From: Syntrophomonadaceae bacterium
Lineage (GTDB): Bacteria > Bacillota_D > Dethiobacteria > DTU022 > UBA8154
Assembly: GCA_007120815.1 (NCBI GenBank)
Contig: SKMY01000067.1
Coordinates: forward strand, 1-5,542
Direction of reading: 5' to 3'
Length of the DNA: 5,542 nucleotides
In this document: positions 1-5,542 of the stretch, piece by piece
Layout of the letters: each line of letters begins with the position of its first letter
Position numbering within the stretch: position 1 is the stretch's first letter
The notes under the pieces: model-generated
Told to the model about the DNA's origin: nothing
Databases searched by the model: none
The model's input: only the letters and a program-made list of their open reading frames with translations
Program-made: the position numbers and the translations under genes

Positions 1-416
1 AAGCCTTGATAAAGGAAGGGGTCACACTGAAGGGCTGCCCCAGGTCAAGAGAAATCGTCATGGGAATGGAAGAAGCCACAGAAGACGATTGGAGAACCGA
101 GTACCTGGATCTTATTCTCTCGGTGAAAATTGTTGATACATTGGAGGATGCCATATCGCACATCAACAACTACGGATCCCACCACACCGATGTCATTGTG
201 TCCAGCGATTACGATGCCATCAAGCAGTTCACCCGGGAGGTGGACTCAGGCGTTGTCCTATCCAATGCCTCGACCATGTTTAATGATGGCGGAGAGCTGG
301 GGATGGGGGCCGAGGTGGGAATTTCTACGGACAAGCTGCAGGCCCGCGGCCCCGTGGGAATAAAGGAATTAACCTCTTACAAATATATTGTGGAAGGACA
401 GGGCCACATCATGTAA
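1..416 (+). CDS. proA: Gamma-glutamyl phosphate reductase (ProA-like), C-terminal part, 5' end cut by window edge
   Basis: ProA is a cytosolic NADPH-dependent enzyme of the aldehyde dehydrogenase superfamily that reduces gamma-glutamyl phosphate to glutamate semialdehyde, the second step of proline synthesis. About 137 residues are visible (first full codon at position 3), roughly the last third of a protein that is usually about 415-430 residues. Recognised family blocks are [20 protein letters not shown] (about 81-140), the [14 protein letters not shown] block, [18 protein letters not shown] (about 264-329) and KLQARGPVG followed by ELTSYKYIV near the end. The catalytic cysteine lies upstream of the window and cannot be checked. 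Compared with my memory of canonical ProA, the usual STRF reads STMF, GGEFGLG reads GGELGMG, and KLHARGP reads KLQARGP, so this may be a divergent copy or paralogue. The gene is followed 22 bases later by a GCS2-family ligase. The TTG at position 6 is an internal codon, not a start. Family membership is secure; a strict proline role is less so. Confidence 0.88.
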   Translation, partial: ALIKEGVTLKGCPRSREIVMGMEEATEDDWRTEYLDLILSVKIVDTLEDAISHINNYGSHHTDVIVSSDYDAIKQFTREVDSGVVLSNASTMFNDGGELGMGAEVGISTDKLQARGPVGIKELTSYKYIVEGQGHIM

Positions 417-423
417 CATGTTT

Positions 424-428
424 GGGAG
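424..428 (+). promoter_or_regulatory. Ribosome binding site deciding the GCS2-family start
   Basis: GGGAG lies 10 bases upstream of ATG 439. The alternative in-frame ATG at 418, two bases after the proA stop, has no purine run at proper distance, so 439 is preferred. The spacing is slightly long, and the start remains uncertain by a few codons. Confidence 0.45.
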
Positions 429-438
429 TGAAACTGAT

Positions 439-1830
439 ATGCTTTTCAGAGAAGATAACCATGAGATGGAAGAAGTACTGGATCACTGGGAAGAAAGCTT
501 TGAAGAAAAGGAAAAAGAACGCGAAGGCGATCGCCGCCACATCGGCGTTGAGCTGAAATTTCCCGTGGTCGATGAGAAAGGGCAGGCGGTTGCCCCCGGA
601 GTTATGACCGACTTGTGGGAATTCCTGGGGGAAGAAGGATGGGACGTCATTACCGACCCTTACTTTAAACACCCCATCGGGGCAACTTTTCCAGGAGACC
701 CTGGCGAGGACCTGGCGGGTACCGAGACCGGATACTGTAAAATGGAACTTTCACTGGGGTACAAGGGAAACCTGTGGCAGTTGGACAAGCGTATCCGTTC
801 CCTGGCAGAAATGTTGGAGCGGTTTCGCGAAAAACAGTCTGAAAAGGTGTACTTTCTCTGCTACGGCATTCACCCGGTAACCCCGCCATCCGATGACTTG
901 ATGACAAAAAAGCAGCGCAACCTGTTCTGGAACAAGGCCTTTGGAAACCGTCGAGTCAACTTGCTCAGCATTACCTGTTCCAACCAGGTCCACGCCGATG
1001 TGTCTGTGGAAGAAGCAGCGGCAGCGCTAAACGTATTTAACGGTTTAAGCCCGGTGGAAATAGCGCTCAACGCCAACTCCAATATTTGGAACGGCAAAGT
1101 GGACCCAGAATACAAAGCATTAAGCGTAAACTTTTGGAACCGCTGGCTCCCCAACAGCCCGCGGGTTGGTATAACACCCAGGCGCTTTGGAAACCTGACC
1201 GACTATACGGTCTTTATATCCGGCTTTAAACCCGTCTATGTCAGGAGAAAAGGGCGGTATTACGGTATCGGCCACTACGCCTCCTTTGCGGAATACTGGG
1301 CGGCGGGAAAAAAAGCCACCGGCGAAGATGAGAACGGTGAGCGCGTACCCCTGGTCCCCATGGAGGAGGACTTCGACCTGCACTATACCTTCTGCTGGAA
1401 CGATGCCCGGCTTTCCGGCTATTATACCCTGGAAAATCGTGTTAACTGCCAGCAGCCGCCCCATCGGCTCATGGTACCGGCAGCATTTACCCTTGGGATC
1501 ATGGAAAAATTGCTTCCCGCCCAATCCCTGGTGGACAGTTTTGACTGGGATGACCTGGAAGGAGCCCGGGATGATGCCGTGAACAACGGCATGCAGGCCT
1601 ATTTAGCCGGTGATAGCATCAAGGAGCTCTGCCTGGAGGTGCTGCAGCTGGCTCAAAAAGGGCTGGAGCAGAGAAAATTAGGCGAGGAAAAGTTTTTAGA
1701 GCCGTTGTGGGAAGGGCTGGAAACGGCAACCTGTCCTGCGGACCGCGCCAGGGACATTTTTTGCAAGGAGGGGCTGGAAGCCTTTCTTGAAGCACATTCC
1801 ACAACCAGAATTCTTAATGCCTCCCGTTAA
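439..1830 (+). CDS. Carboxylate-amine ligase, glutamate-cysteine ligase type 2 (GCS2) family
   Basis: GCS2 enzymes use ATP to join the gamma-carboxyl of glutamate to an amine (classically cysteine, giving gamma-glutamylcysteine) through a gamma-glutamyl phosphate intermediate, on a glutamine-synthetase-like fold; they are cytosolic. With the start at 439 the protein has 463 residues, a normal size for the plant/proteobacterial/EgtA-like branch. Visible signatures are IGVELKFP (about 35-42), the metal/ATP-binding entry strand; SITCSNQVHADVS (about 178-190), matching the family TC..QVN.D block; the LNANSNIWNGK segment (about 210-220); and CWNDARLSGYYTLENR (about 319-334), equal to the WWD.R.....LE.R block. 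The N-terminal 33 residues are very rich in Glu, Lys and Arg and likely helical. I chose ATG 439 because GGGAG at 424-428 sits 10 bases upstream; ATG 418 is in frame but lacks a clear ribosome site, and TTG 388 would overlap proA. The acceptor amine cannot be read from sequence; cysteine is only one option. Confidence 0.8.
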   Translation: MLFREDNHEMEEVLDHWEESFEEKEKEREGDRRHIGVELKFPVVDEKGQAVAPGVMTDLWEFLGEEGWDVITDPYFKHPIGATFPGDPGEDLAGTETGYCKMELSLGYKGNLWQLDKRIRSLAEMLERFREKQSEKVYFLCYGIHPVTPPSDDLMTKKQRNLFWNKAFGNRRVNLLSITCSNQVHADVSVEEAAAALNVFNGLSPVEIALNANSNIWNGKVDPEYKALSVNFWNRWLPNSPRVGITPRRFGNLTDYTVFISGFKPVYVRRKGRYYGIGHYASFAEYWAAGKKATGEDENGERVPLVPMEEDFDLHYTFCWNDARLSGYYTLENRVNCQQPPHRLMVPAAFTLGIMEKLLPAQSLVDSFDWDDLEGARDDAVNNGMQAYLAGDSIKELCLEVLQLAQKGLEQRKLGEEKFLEPLWEGLETATCPADRARDIFCKEGLEAFLEAHSTTRILNASR

Positions 1831-1834
1831 GAAT
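1810..1834. repeat. Short A/T inverted repeat across the stop codon of the GCS2-family gene
   Basis: ATTCTTAA at 1810-1817 is the exact reverse complement of TTAAGAAT at 1827-1834, with a 9-base spacer (TGCCTCCCG). The stop codon TAA (1828-1830) is inside the right arm. The stem has a single G:C pair and is not followed by a T-run, so it is not a normal intrinsic terminator. It could be a weak hairpin affecting mRNA decay, an operator, or chance. Confidence 0.35.
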
Positions 1835-1867
1835 ATACTGGTGATAATAGACAAACCACTCATTAGG

Positions 1868-1876
1868 AAGGAAGGA
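1868..1876 (+). promoter_or_regulatory. Ribosome binding site of the AOR gene (tandem AAGGA)
   Basis: AAGGAAGGA at 1868-1876 gives two overlapping AAGGA cores, 8 and 4 bases before GTG 1881. It supports the GTG start, which also gives the usual AOR family N-terminus (GYSGKILRVDL). Confidence 0.7.
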
Positions 1877-1880
1877 TAGC

Positions 1881-3773
1881 GTGTTCGGTTACAGCGGTAA
1901 AATTTTACGTGTGGATCTGAACCAGGAAAAGGTGACCACCGAGCCTCTTCCCCAAGAACTGATTCTCAAATATATTGGTGGCCGGGGGATGGCCGCTCAT
2001 TACCTGTACCACGAAGTGCCGGCAGGAGCCGATCCGCTGGGTCCGGACAACCGCCTCATTTTTACCACCGGGCCCTTTGACAACACCAACCTCCCCGGCT
2101 CCAGCCGTTACCTGATTTGTTTCAAGTCCCCATTAACCGGCGGTTGGGGTGACGCCAACGCCGGAGGCTCTTTCGGCCGAATGTTAAAGCGCTCCGGGCA
2201 CGACCTGATTATCGTACAGGGAACGGCCTCCAGGCCTCTTTACCTGATGGTGACGGAAGAGGAAATAGCTCTTAAGGATGCCTCCCACCTTTGGGGATTA
2301 TCCGTAGGAGAAACCACGGAGAAAATCCGTTTTGATTATAAAAACAAGCGCCTGCAGGTGGCCACCATCGGCCAGGCGGGTGAAAACCTAGTCCGCTATG
2401 CCTGTGTGATTAACGGGTTTAACAGGGCCGCAGGACGAAGTGGAGCCGGTGCTGTTATGGGGGCCAAAAAGCTGAAGGCGGTGGTGGCTTTTGGCAGCAT
2501 GGAAACAAAAGTGCAAGATCGCACCCGATTAAGGGACCGTATTAAAGAACTCAATCAGTACATTCGTGAAGATCCAGGATGCCGCGTGCTCAGCACCCAC
2601 GGCACGTCCAGCGGGGTAGGACCGTACAATGAAATGGGCATGTTCCCGGCCTATAACTTCCGGGAAGGGTATTCCGACGACATCCGTCCCTTAATGGGCG
2701 AAACCATGACAGATACGGTCCTGGTCGGGCGTGAAGCCTGCCCGGGATGCCCCGTGTCCTGCAAGCGGGTGGTCCAGGTGGTGGAAGAGCCTTATCGGAC
2801 CAACCCGGTTTATGGGGGACCCGAGTTTGAGACCATCGGCACGCTGGGGAGTTGTGTGGGGGTTTACAATATGAAAGCCGTGGCAAAAGCCCATGAACGC
2901 TGCAACCACTTCGGTCTCGATGCCATCAATACCGGCCTGTGCATTGCCTGGGCCATGGAATGTTACGAGAAAGGCCTTTTAAGCCCGGAAGATACCGGCG
3001 GCCTGGACCTGTCCTGGGGGAATGAAGAAACCCTGCTCAAGCTGATTGAAGATATTTCCTTCCGCCGGGGGTTGGGCGACCTGCTGGCGGAAGGCTTAAA
3101 AATTGCTTCAGAACGAGTAGGACAGGGATCCGATCACTTTGCCATGCAGGTAAAAAACCAGGCCTTTGCCGTGCATATGCCCCGGGCAAAAATTGGCCAG
3201 GGGTTGTCCTATGCCACCTCCAACCGGGGAGCCTGTCACATGCAGGGGATGCACGACGAAACCATCGAAGCCGGCCGGCTGATGTCCTCCATCGGGATCG
3301 ACAAAAAATTTAGGGGGATATCCCGGATGTCCAAACAATTAAAGCCCGAATTTGAAGTGCTCGCCCAGAACTTGCGAGCCATGCAGGACAGCCTGATCAT
3401 GTGCCGTTTCATCTGCTGGGATTCCGGACCGATCACCCCGGCTTCCCTTTCAGAGTTGGTTCGGTTGATTACCGGCATGGACCAGTACACCACAAATCAG
3501 CTCATGCACATGGGCGAACGGGTCTACAACCTGTGCCGCCTTTTCAACAACCGTGAAGGGATTACGTCAGCCGATGATACCCTTCCCGGACGCGTAGGTG
3601 AACCCCTGCCCCGCGGAGCCAGCGCCGGTTCAATTATTTCGCCGGAGGACTTAAAACAAATGTTAGACCGGTATTACCAGGTTCGCGGGTGGGATGAACG
3701 GGGAATTCCCACGGCTGAAACCTTAAAACGCCTTGAACTGGAGGAAGAAGGCGCCATGTTCGGCATATCATGA
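1881..3773 (+). CDS. Aldehyde:ferredoxin oxidoreductase family tungsten (or molybdenum) enzyme
   Basis: AOR family enzymes interconvert aldehydes and carboxylates with ferredoxin as electron carrier, using a bis-pterin tungsten or molybdenum centre and one [4Fe-4S] cluster; they are cytosolic and oxygen-sensitive. The 630-residue length is typical of a complete member. N-terminal pterin-binding domain: GYSGKILRVDL (3-13), Y.GGRGMAAHYLY (31-43), R76, and DANAGGSFGRMLKRSGHD (91-108), then GRSGAGAVMGAKKLKAVV (185-202). Cluster ligands: CPGCPVSC with C287, C290 and C294, and a distal cysteine, best C508 in DSLIMCRF. E315/E317 in GGPEFET and H453 in RGACHMQ match the positions of active-site Glu and His in the Pyrococcus furiosus enzyme. 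All expected cofactor motifs are present, so it looks functional. The GTG start has a good AAGGA site. The permease gene begins 19 bases after the stop. The substrate is not determinable; the neighbourhood suggests an aldehyde or acid linked to an imported amine or a glutamyl compound. Related subfamilies of unknown substrate are common, so I give no gene symbol. Confidence 0.92.
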   Translation: MFGYSGKILRVDLNQEKVTTEPLPQELILKYIGGRGMAAHYLYHEVPAGADPLGPDNRLIFTTGPFDNTNLPGSSRYLICFKSPLTGGWGDANAGGSFGRMLKRSGHDLIIVQGTASRPLYLMVTEEEIALKDASHLWGLSVGETTEKIRFDYKNKRLQVATIGQAGENLVRYACVINGFNRAAGRSGAGAVMGAKKLKAVVAFGSMETKVQDRTRLRDRIKELNQYIREDPGCRVLSTHGTSSGVGPYNEMGMFPAYNFREGYSDDIRPLMGETMTDTVLVGREACPGCPVSCKRVVQVVEEPYRTNPVYGGPEFETIGTLGSCVGVYNMKAVAKAHERCNHFGLDAINTGLCIAWAMECYEKGLLSPEDTGGLDLSWGNEETLLKLIEDISFRRGLGDLLAEGLKIASERVGQGSDHFAMQVKNQAFAVHMPRAKIGQGLSYATSNRGACHMQGMHDETIEAGRLMSSIGIDKKFRGISRMSKQLKPEFEVLAQNLRAMQDSLIMCRFICWDSGPITPASLSELVRLITGMDQYTTNQLMHMGERVYNLCRLFNNREGITSADDTLPGRVGEPLPRGASAGSIISPEDLKQMLDRYYQVRGWDERGIPTAETLKRLELEEEGAMFGIS

Positions 3774-3781
3774 AGACGAAA

Positions 3782-3789
3782 GGGGGAAG
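3782..3789 (+). promoter_or_regulatory. Ribosome binding site of the permease gene
   Basis: GGGGGAAG lies just ahead of ATG 3793 (GGGGG ends 6 bases before it). This decides against the in-frame TTG at 3733, which would add 20 hydrophilic residues and overlap the AOR gene. Confidence 0.65.
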
Positions 3790-3792
3790 AGC

Positions 3793-4416
3793 ATGAACGT
3801 ATTTGAATTTATGATTAACCGCCGGGAAGCGTTATGGCACTTAACCGTGGAGCATTTTAACCTGGTTTTGTTGGCTGTGCTGATCGCGGTGGTGCTCGGT
3901 ATCATCATTGGAATTCTTATCACGTACAATCATACGGCATCGGTTGTCGCCTTGACCATATGTCAGGTGTTAATGACCGTGCCGAGTATGGCCATGCTCG
4001 GCTTTTTGCTGCCTTTTTTCGGCATAGGTTTTAGAACAGGAATGATTGCGCTGATTCTTTACTCCCTGCTCCCCATTGTGCGCAACACCTATACGGGGAT
4101 CCGGGAAATACCCCACTCTATTTTGGAGTCGGCTTACGGCATGGGCATGACGCCCTGGCATGTTCTCCTGCGCATCCAGATCCCCCTGGCCATGCCCGTT
4201 GTTATGGCCGGTATCCGAACGGCAACGGTCATGGTGATCGGTATCGCGGCCATTGCCTCGTATATCGGAGCCGGAGGGCTGGGCGAACTCATTTTTCACG
4301 GAATTTCCAGAACACAACCCTATCGAATACTGGCCGGCGCTATACTCATATCGACTATGGCCGTCCTGGCCGACCTGATCCTGGGGTGGGCCGAAGAACG
4401 GCTCATGGTGCGGTAA
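3793..4416 (+). CDS. ABC transporter permease, OpuC/YehY/ProW type (glycine betaine, choline, proline class)
   Basis: This is an integral membrane subunit of an osmoprotectant-type ABC importer. The protein has 207 residues, the usual size of OpuCB/OpuCD-type permeases. Hydrophobic segments are seen at about residues 22-44, 50-76, 80-97, 134-160 and 176-198, which fits the five or six helices of the family. The cytoplasmic coupling loop (EAA motif) is ESAYGMGM...RIQIP at about 112-131, with G116 and the final I-P conserved, followed by the typical LAMPVVMAGIRTA block. Near the end, IGAGGLGELI...G (about 158-170) is a family hallmark. The ATPase gene follows after 25 bases. Order permease then ATPase differs from the B. 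subtilis opuC order (ATPase first) and resembles yehY-yehX. No substrate-binding domain is fused, so a separate binding protein is expected outside the window. The exact substrate is unknown; quaternary amines or proline are family expectations. Confidence 0.9.
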   Translation: MNVFEFMINRREALWHLTVEHFNLVLLAVLIAVVLGIIIGILITYNHTASVVALTICQVLMTVPSMAMLGFLLPFFGIGFRTGMIALILYSLLPIVRNTYTGIREIPHSILESAYGMGMTPWHVLLRIQIPLAMPVVMAGIRTATVMVIGIAAIASYIGAGGLGELIFHGISRTQPYRILAGAILISTMAVLADLILGWAEERLMVR

Positions 4417-4428
4417 ATGGATAAAAGG

Positions 4429-4436
4429 AAGGAGGT
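4429..4436 (+). promoter_or_regulatory. Strong ribosome binding site deciding the GTG start of the ATPase gene
   Basis: AAGGAGGT at 4429-4436 is a near-perfect anti-16S match, 5 bases before GTG 4442. The ATG at 4440-4442 overlaps that GTG, but it is only 3 bases from the site and is followed at once by TGA (4443-4445), so it cannot be the start. Confidence 0.8.
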
Positions 4437-4441
4437 TTAAT

Positions 4442-5542
4442 GTGATAAAAATAGAAAATGTAACCAAAATATTCCCGGGTACCGATATCCCGGCTGTGGA
4501 TAACCTGTCCATGGATATCAATGAAGGGGAAGTATGTGTGCTGGTGGGGCCTTCCGGGTGTGGAAAGACCACCACCATGAAGATGATCAACCGGATTTTT
4601 GAACCTACAAAAGGCAAGATCTATGTAAACGGGCAGGATGTATCCCAGATCAGTCCCATTAAGCTGCGTCTGGGTATCGGCTATGTTATCCAGGAAATTG
4701 GTCTATTCCCTCATTTAAATATTGCAGATAACGTAGCTACCGTGCCCCGGGAATTAAAATGGCCGAAAGACAAAATTCGCAAACGGGTCGATGAACTGCT
4801 TACCCTGGTAGGCCTGGACCCCAAGCTCCACCGCGACCGCAAACCCTCGGGTTTAAGCGGCGGACAGCGCCAGCGTGTCGGTGTGGCCCGGGCCATGGCA
4901 GCAGACCCGCCCATCATGCTGATGGACGAACCTTTTGGTGCAGTTGATCCCATTACCCGGGCCCGGCTGCAAAATGAATTTTTGCGTCTCCAGGAACAGC
5001 TGAAAAAGACCATTGTCTTTGTTACTCACGATATCGATGAAGCCATAAAAATGGGCGACAAGATTGCTGCCATGCGGGAAGGAAGGCTGGTCCAGTACAG
5101 TGACCCCGACGAGCTGCTTTCCTCCCCTGCCGATGAATTTGTGGCCAACCTGGTGGGCCGCAACCGTTCCATCAAGCGCCTGCACCTGATCCGCGCTTAC
5201 GAAGCGGTTAGAGGTAATGTGCCCTTTCTGGAGAAGGGAGATTCCATGGAACGCGTCAGGGAAAAAATTGAAGACAGCGAGCTCCGGGCCGTGCTGGTGG
5301 TGGATGACAGGCAAAAACTCATCGGCCTGGTTTCAGCCGATGACATCAAAAAGGACCGGGGTGCAACCGTCGCCGGTGACCTGGCACAGGAAATTGAAAA
5401 TTACGTCACCGATGATGCCACGTTAAACGACGCCCTTTCTGTGATGTTAAACCTGGGCGAGGGGTACGTTGCCGTCGTTGATGACAGCCACAAGCTCAAG
5501 GGCACCATCACCCTGGGCGACCTGCTGGAGGTGGTGAAAGAC
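4442..5542 (+). CDS. ABC transporter ATPase with tandem CBS domains, OpuCA type; 3' end cut by window edge
   Basis: This is the ATP-hydrolysing subunit of the osmoprotectant-type importer, acting on the cytoplasmic face with the permease encoded just upstream. The frame is open from GTG 4442 to the last base (367 codons, no stop); OpuCA proteins are about 380 residues, so little is missing. ATPase domain: Walker A GPSGCGKT (36-43), Q-loop Q84 in VIQEIGLFPH, signature LSGGQ (138-142) followed by RQRVGVARA, Walker B IMLMDEP (158-164) with D162 and E163, and H-loop H196 in VTHDIDEA. All catalytic elements are intact. The C-terminal part, about 245-367, holds two CBS repeats, ending in VVDDRQKLIGLVSADDI (about 286-302) and VVDDSHKLKGTITLGDLLEVV (about 345-365). 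In characterised relatives these domains regulate transport by ionic strength (OpuA) or c-di-AMP (OpuCA); which applies here is unknown. The gene is probably translated from the operon mRNA through its own strong ribosome site. Confidence 0.93.
   Translation, partial: MIKIENVTKIFPGTDIPAVDNLSMDINEGEVCVLVGPSGCGKTTTMKMINRIFEPTKGKIYVNGQDVSQISPIKLRLGIGYVIQEIGLFPHLNIADNVATVPRELKWPKDKIRKRVDELLTLVGLDPKLHRDRKPSGLSGGQRQRVGVARAMAADPPIMLMDEPFGAVDPITRARLQNEFLRLQEQLKKTIVFVTHDIDEAIKMGDKIAAMREGRLVQYSDPDELLSSPADEFVANLVGRNRSIKRLHLIRAYEAVRGNVPFLEKGDSMERVREKIEDSELRAVLVVDDRQKLIGLVSADDIKKDRGATVAGDLAQEIENYVTDDATLNDALSVMLNLGEGYVAVVDDSHKLKGTITLGDLLEVVKD

Noticed and set aside
388..438. Upstream starts TTG 388 or ATG 418 for the ligase gene
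   Set aside because: TTG 388 overlaps proA. ATG 418 has no clear ribosome site, while ATG 439 has GGGAG at a workable distance. ATG 418 cannot be fully excluded.
1120..1524. Minus-strand open frame of 134 codons inside the ligase gene
   Set aside because: It lies wholly opposite conserved GCS2 blocks, and its product has no recognisable family feature.
1238..1582. Plus-strand open frame of 114 codons in another frame of the ligase gene
   Set aside because: It overlaps the conserved GCS2 active-site block, is rich in Pro, Thr and Trp as expected for a shifted frame, and lacks a ribosome site.
1810..1834. Intrinsic terminator after the ligase gene
   Set aside because: The stem is almost purely A/T and there is no T-run after it, so termination is not expected.
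1843..1880. Possible promoter with GATAAT near 1844 ahead of the AOR gene
   Set aside because: No acceptable -35 element is found about 17 bases upstream, and the gap is only 50 bases, so an internal promoter is not supported.
3733..3792. TTG at 3733 as start of the permease, adding 20 residues
   Set aside because: The added residues are hydrophilic and come from sequence coding for the AOR C-terminus. ATG 3793 has a good purine-rich site right before it.
3970..4617. Long open frame on the minus strand, 215 codons, opposite the permease and the start of the ATPase gene
   Set aside because: It spans two well-supported + strand genes, its translation is rich in His, Arg and Asp without any known motif, and it has no hydrophobic or domain pattern. 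It is an antisense shadow.

Overview
The window holds five genes, all on the + strand and closely spaced, so they probably form one operon or part of one. The genes at both edges are cut. Base composition is moderate (a little over half G+C by eye). Purine-rich Shine-Dalgarno sequences, two GTG starts, a tungsten/molybdenum-type aldehyde:ferredoxin oxidoreductase and an OpuC-type ABC importer suggest an anaerobic Gram-positive bacterium of the Firmicutes (clostridial or Desulfotomaculum-like). That placement is an inference from gene content; no rRNA or other marker is present.

Layout: (1) positions 1-416, the 3' end of a ProA-like gamma-glutamyl phosphate reductase; (2) 439-1830, a carboxylate-amine ligase of the GCS2 (glutamate-cysteine ligase type 2) family; (3) 1881-3773, a full-length aldehyde:ferredoxin oxidoreductase (AOR) family tungstopterin enzyme; (4) 3793-4416, an inner-membrane permease of the OpuCB/YehY/ProW type; (5) 4442 to the right edge, its ATPase partner of the OpuCA type with tandem CBS domains, missing only its last residues. 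Gaps between genes are 22, 50, 19 and 25 bases. No RNA gene, insertion sequence, CRISPR array or convincing terminator was seen, and no stretch over 300 bases lacks a gene.

How the genes may work together: the permease and ATPase are two parts of a quaternary-amine/compatible-solute importer; its binding protein and any second permease would lie beyond the right edge. The first two genes both belong to families that handle a gamma-activated glutamyl group: ProA reduces gamma-glutamyl phosphate, and GCS2 enzymes make gamma-glutamyl amides through an acyl phosphate. The AOR interconverts an aldehyde and a carboxylate using ferredoxin. Importer, gamma-glutamyl ligase and aldehyde enzymes together recall the logic of gamma-glutamylated amine catabolism (as in the Puu putrescine pathway), or of proline/osmolyte metabolism. 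The same set of genes has no textbook pathway that I recognise, and this functional link is a hypothesis from synteny only.
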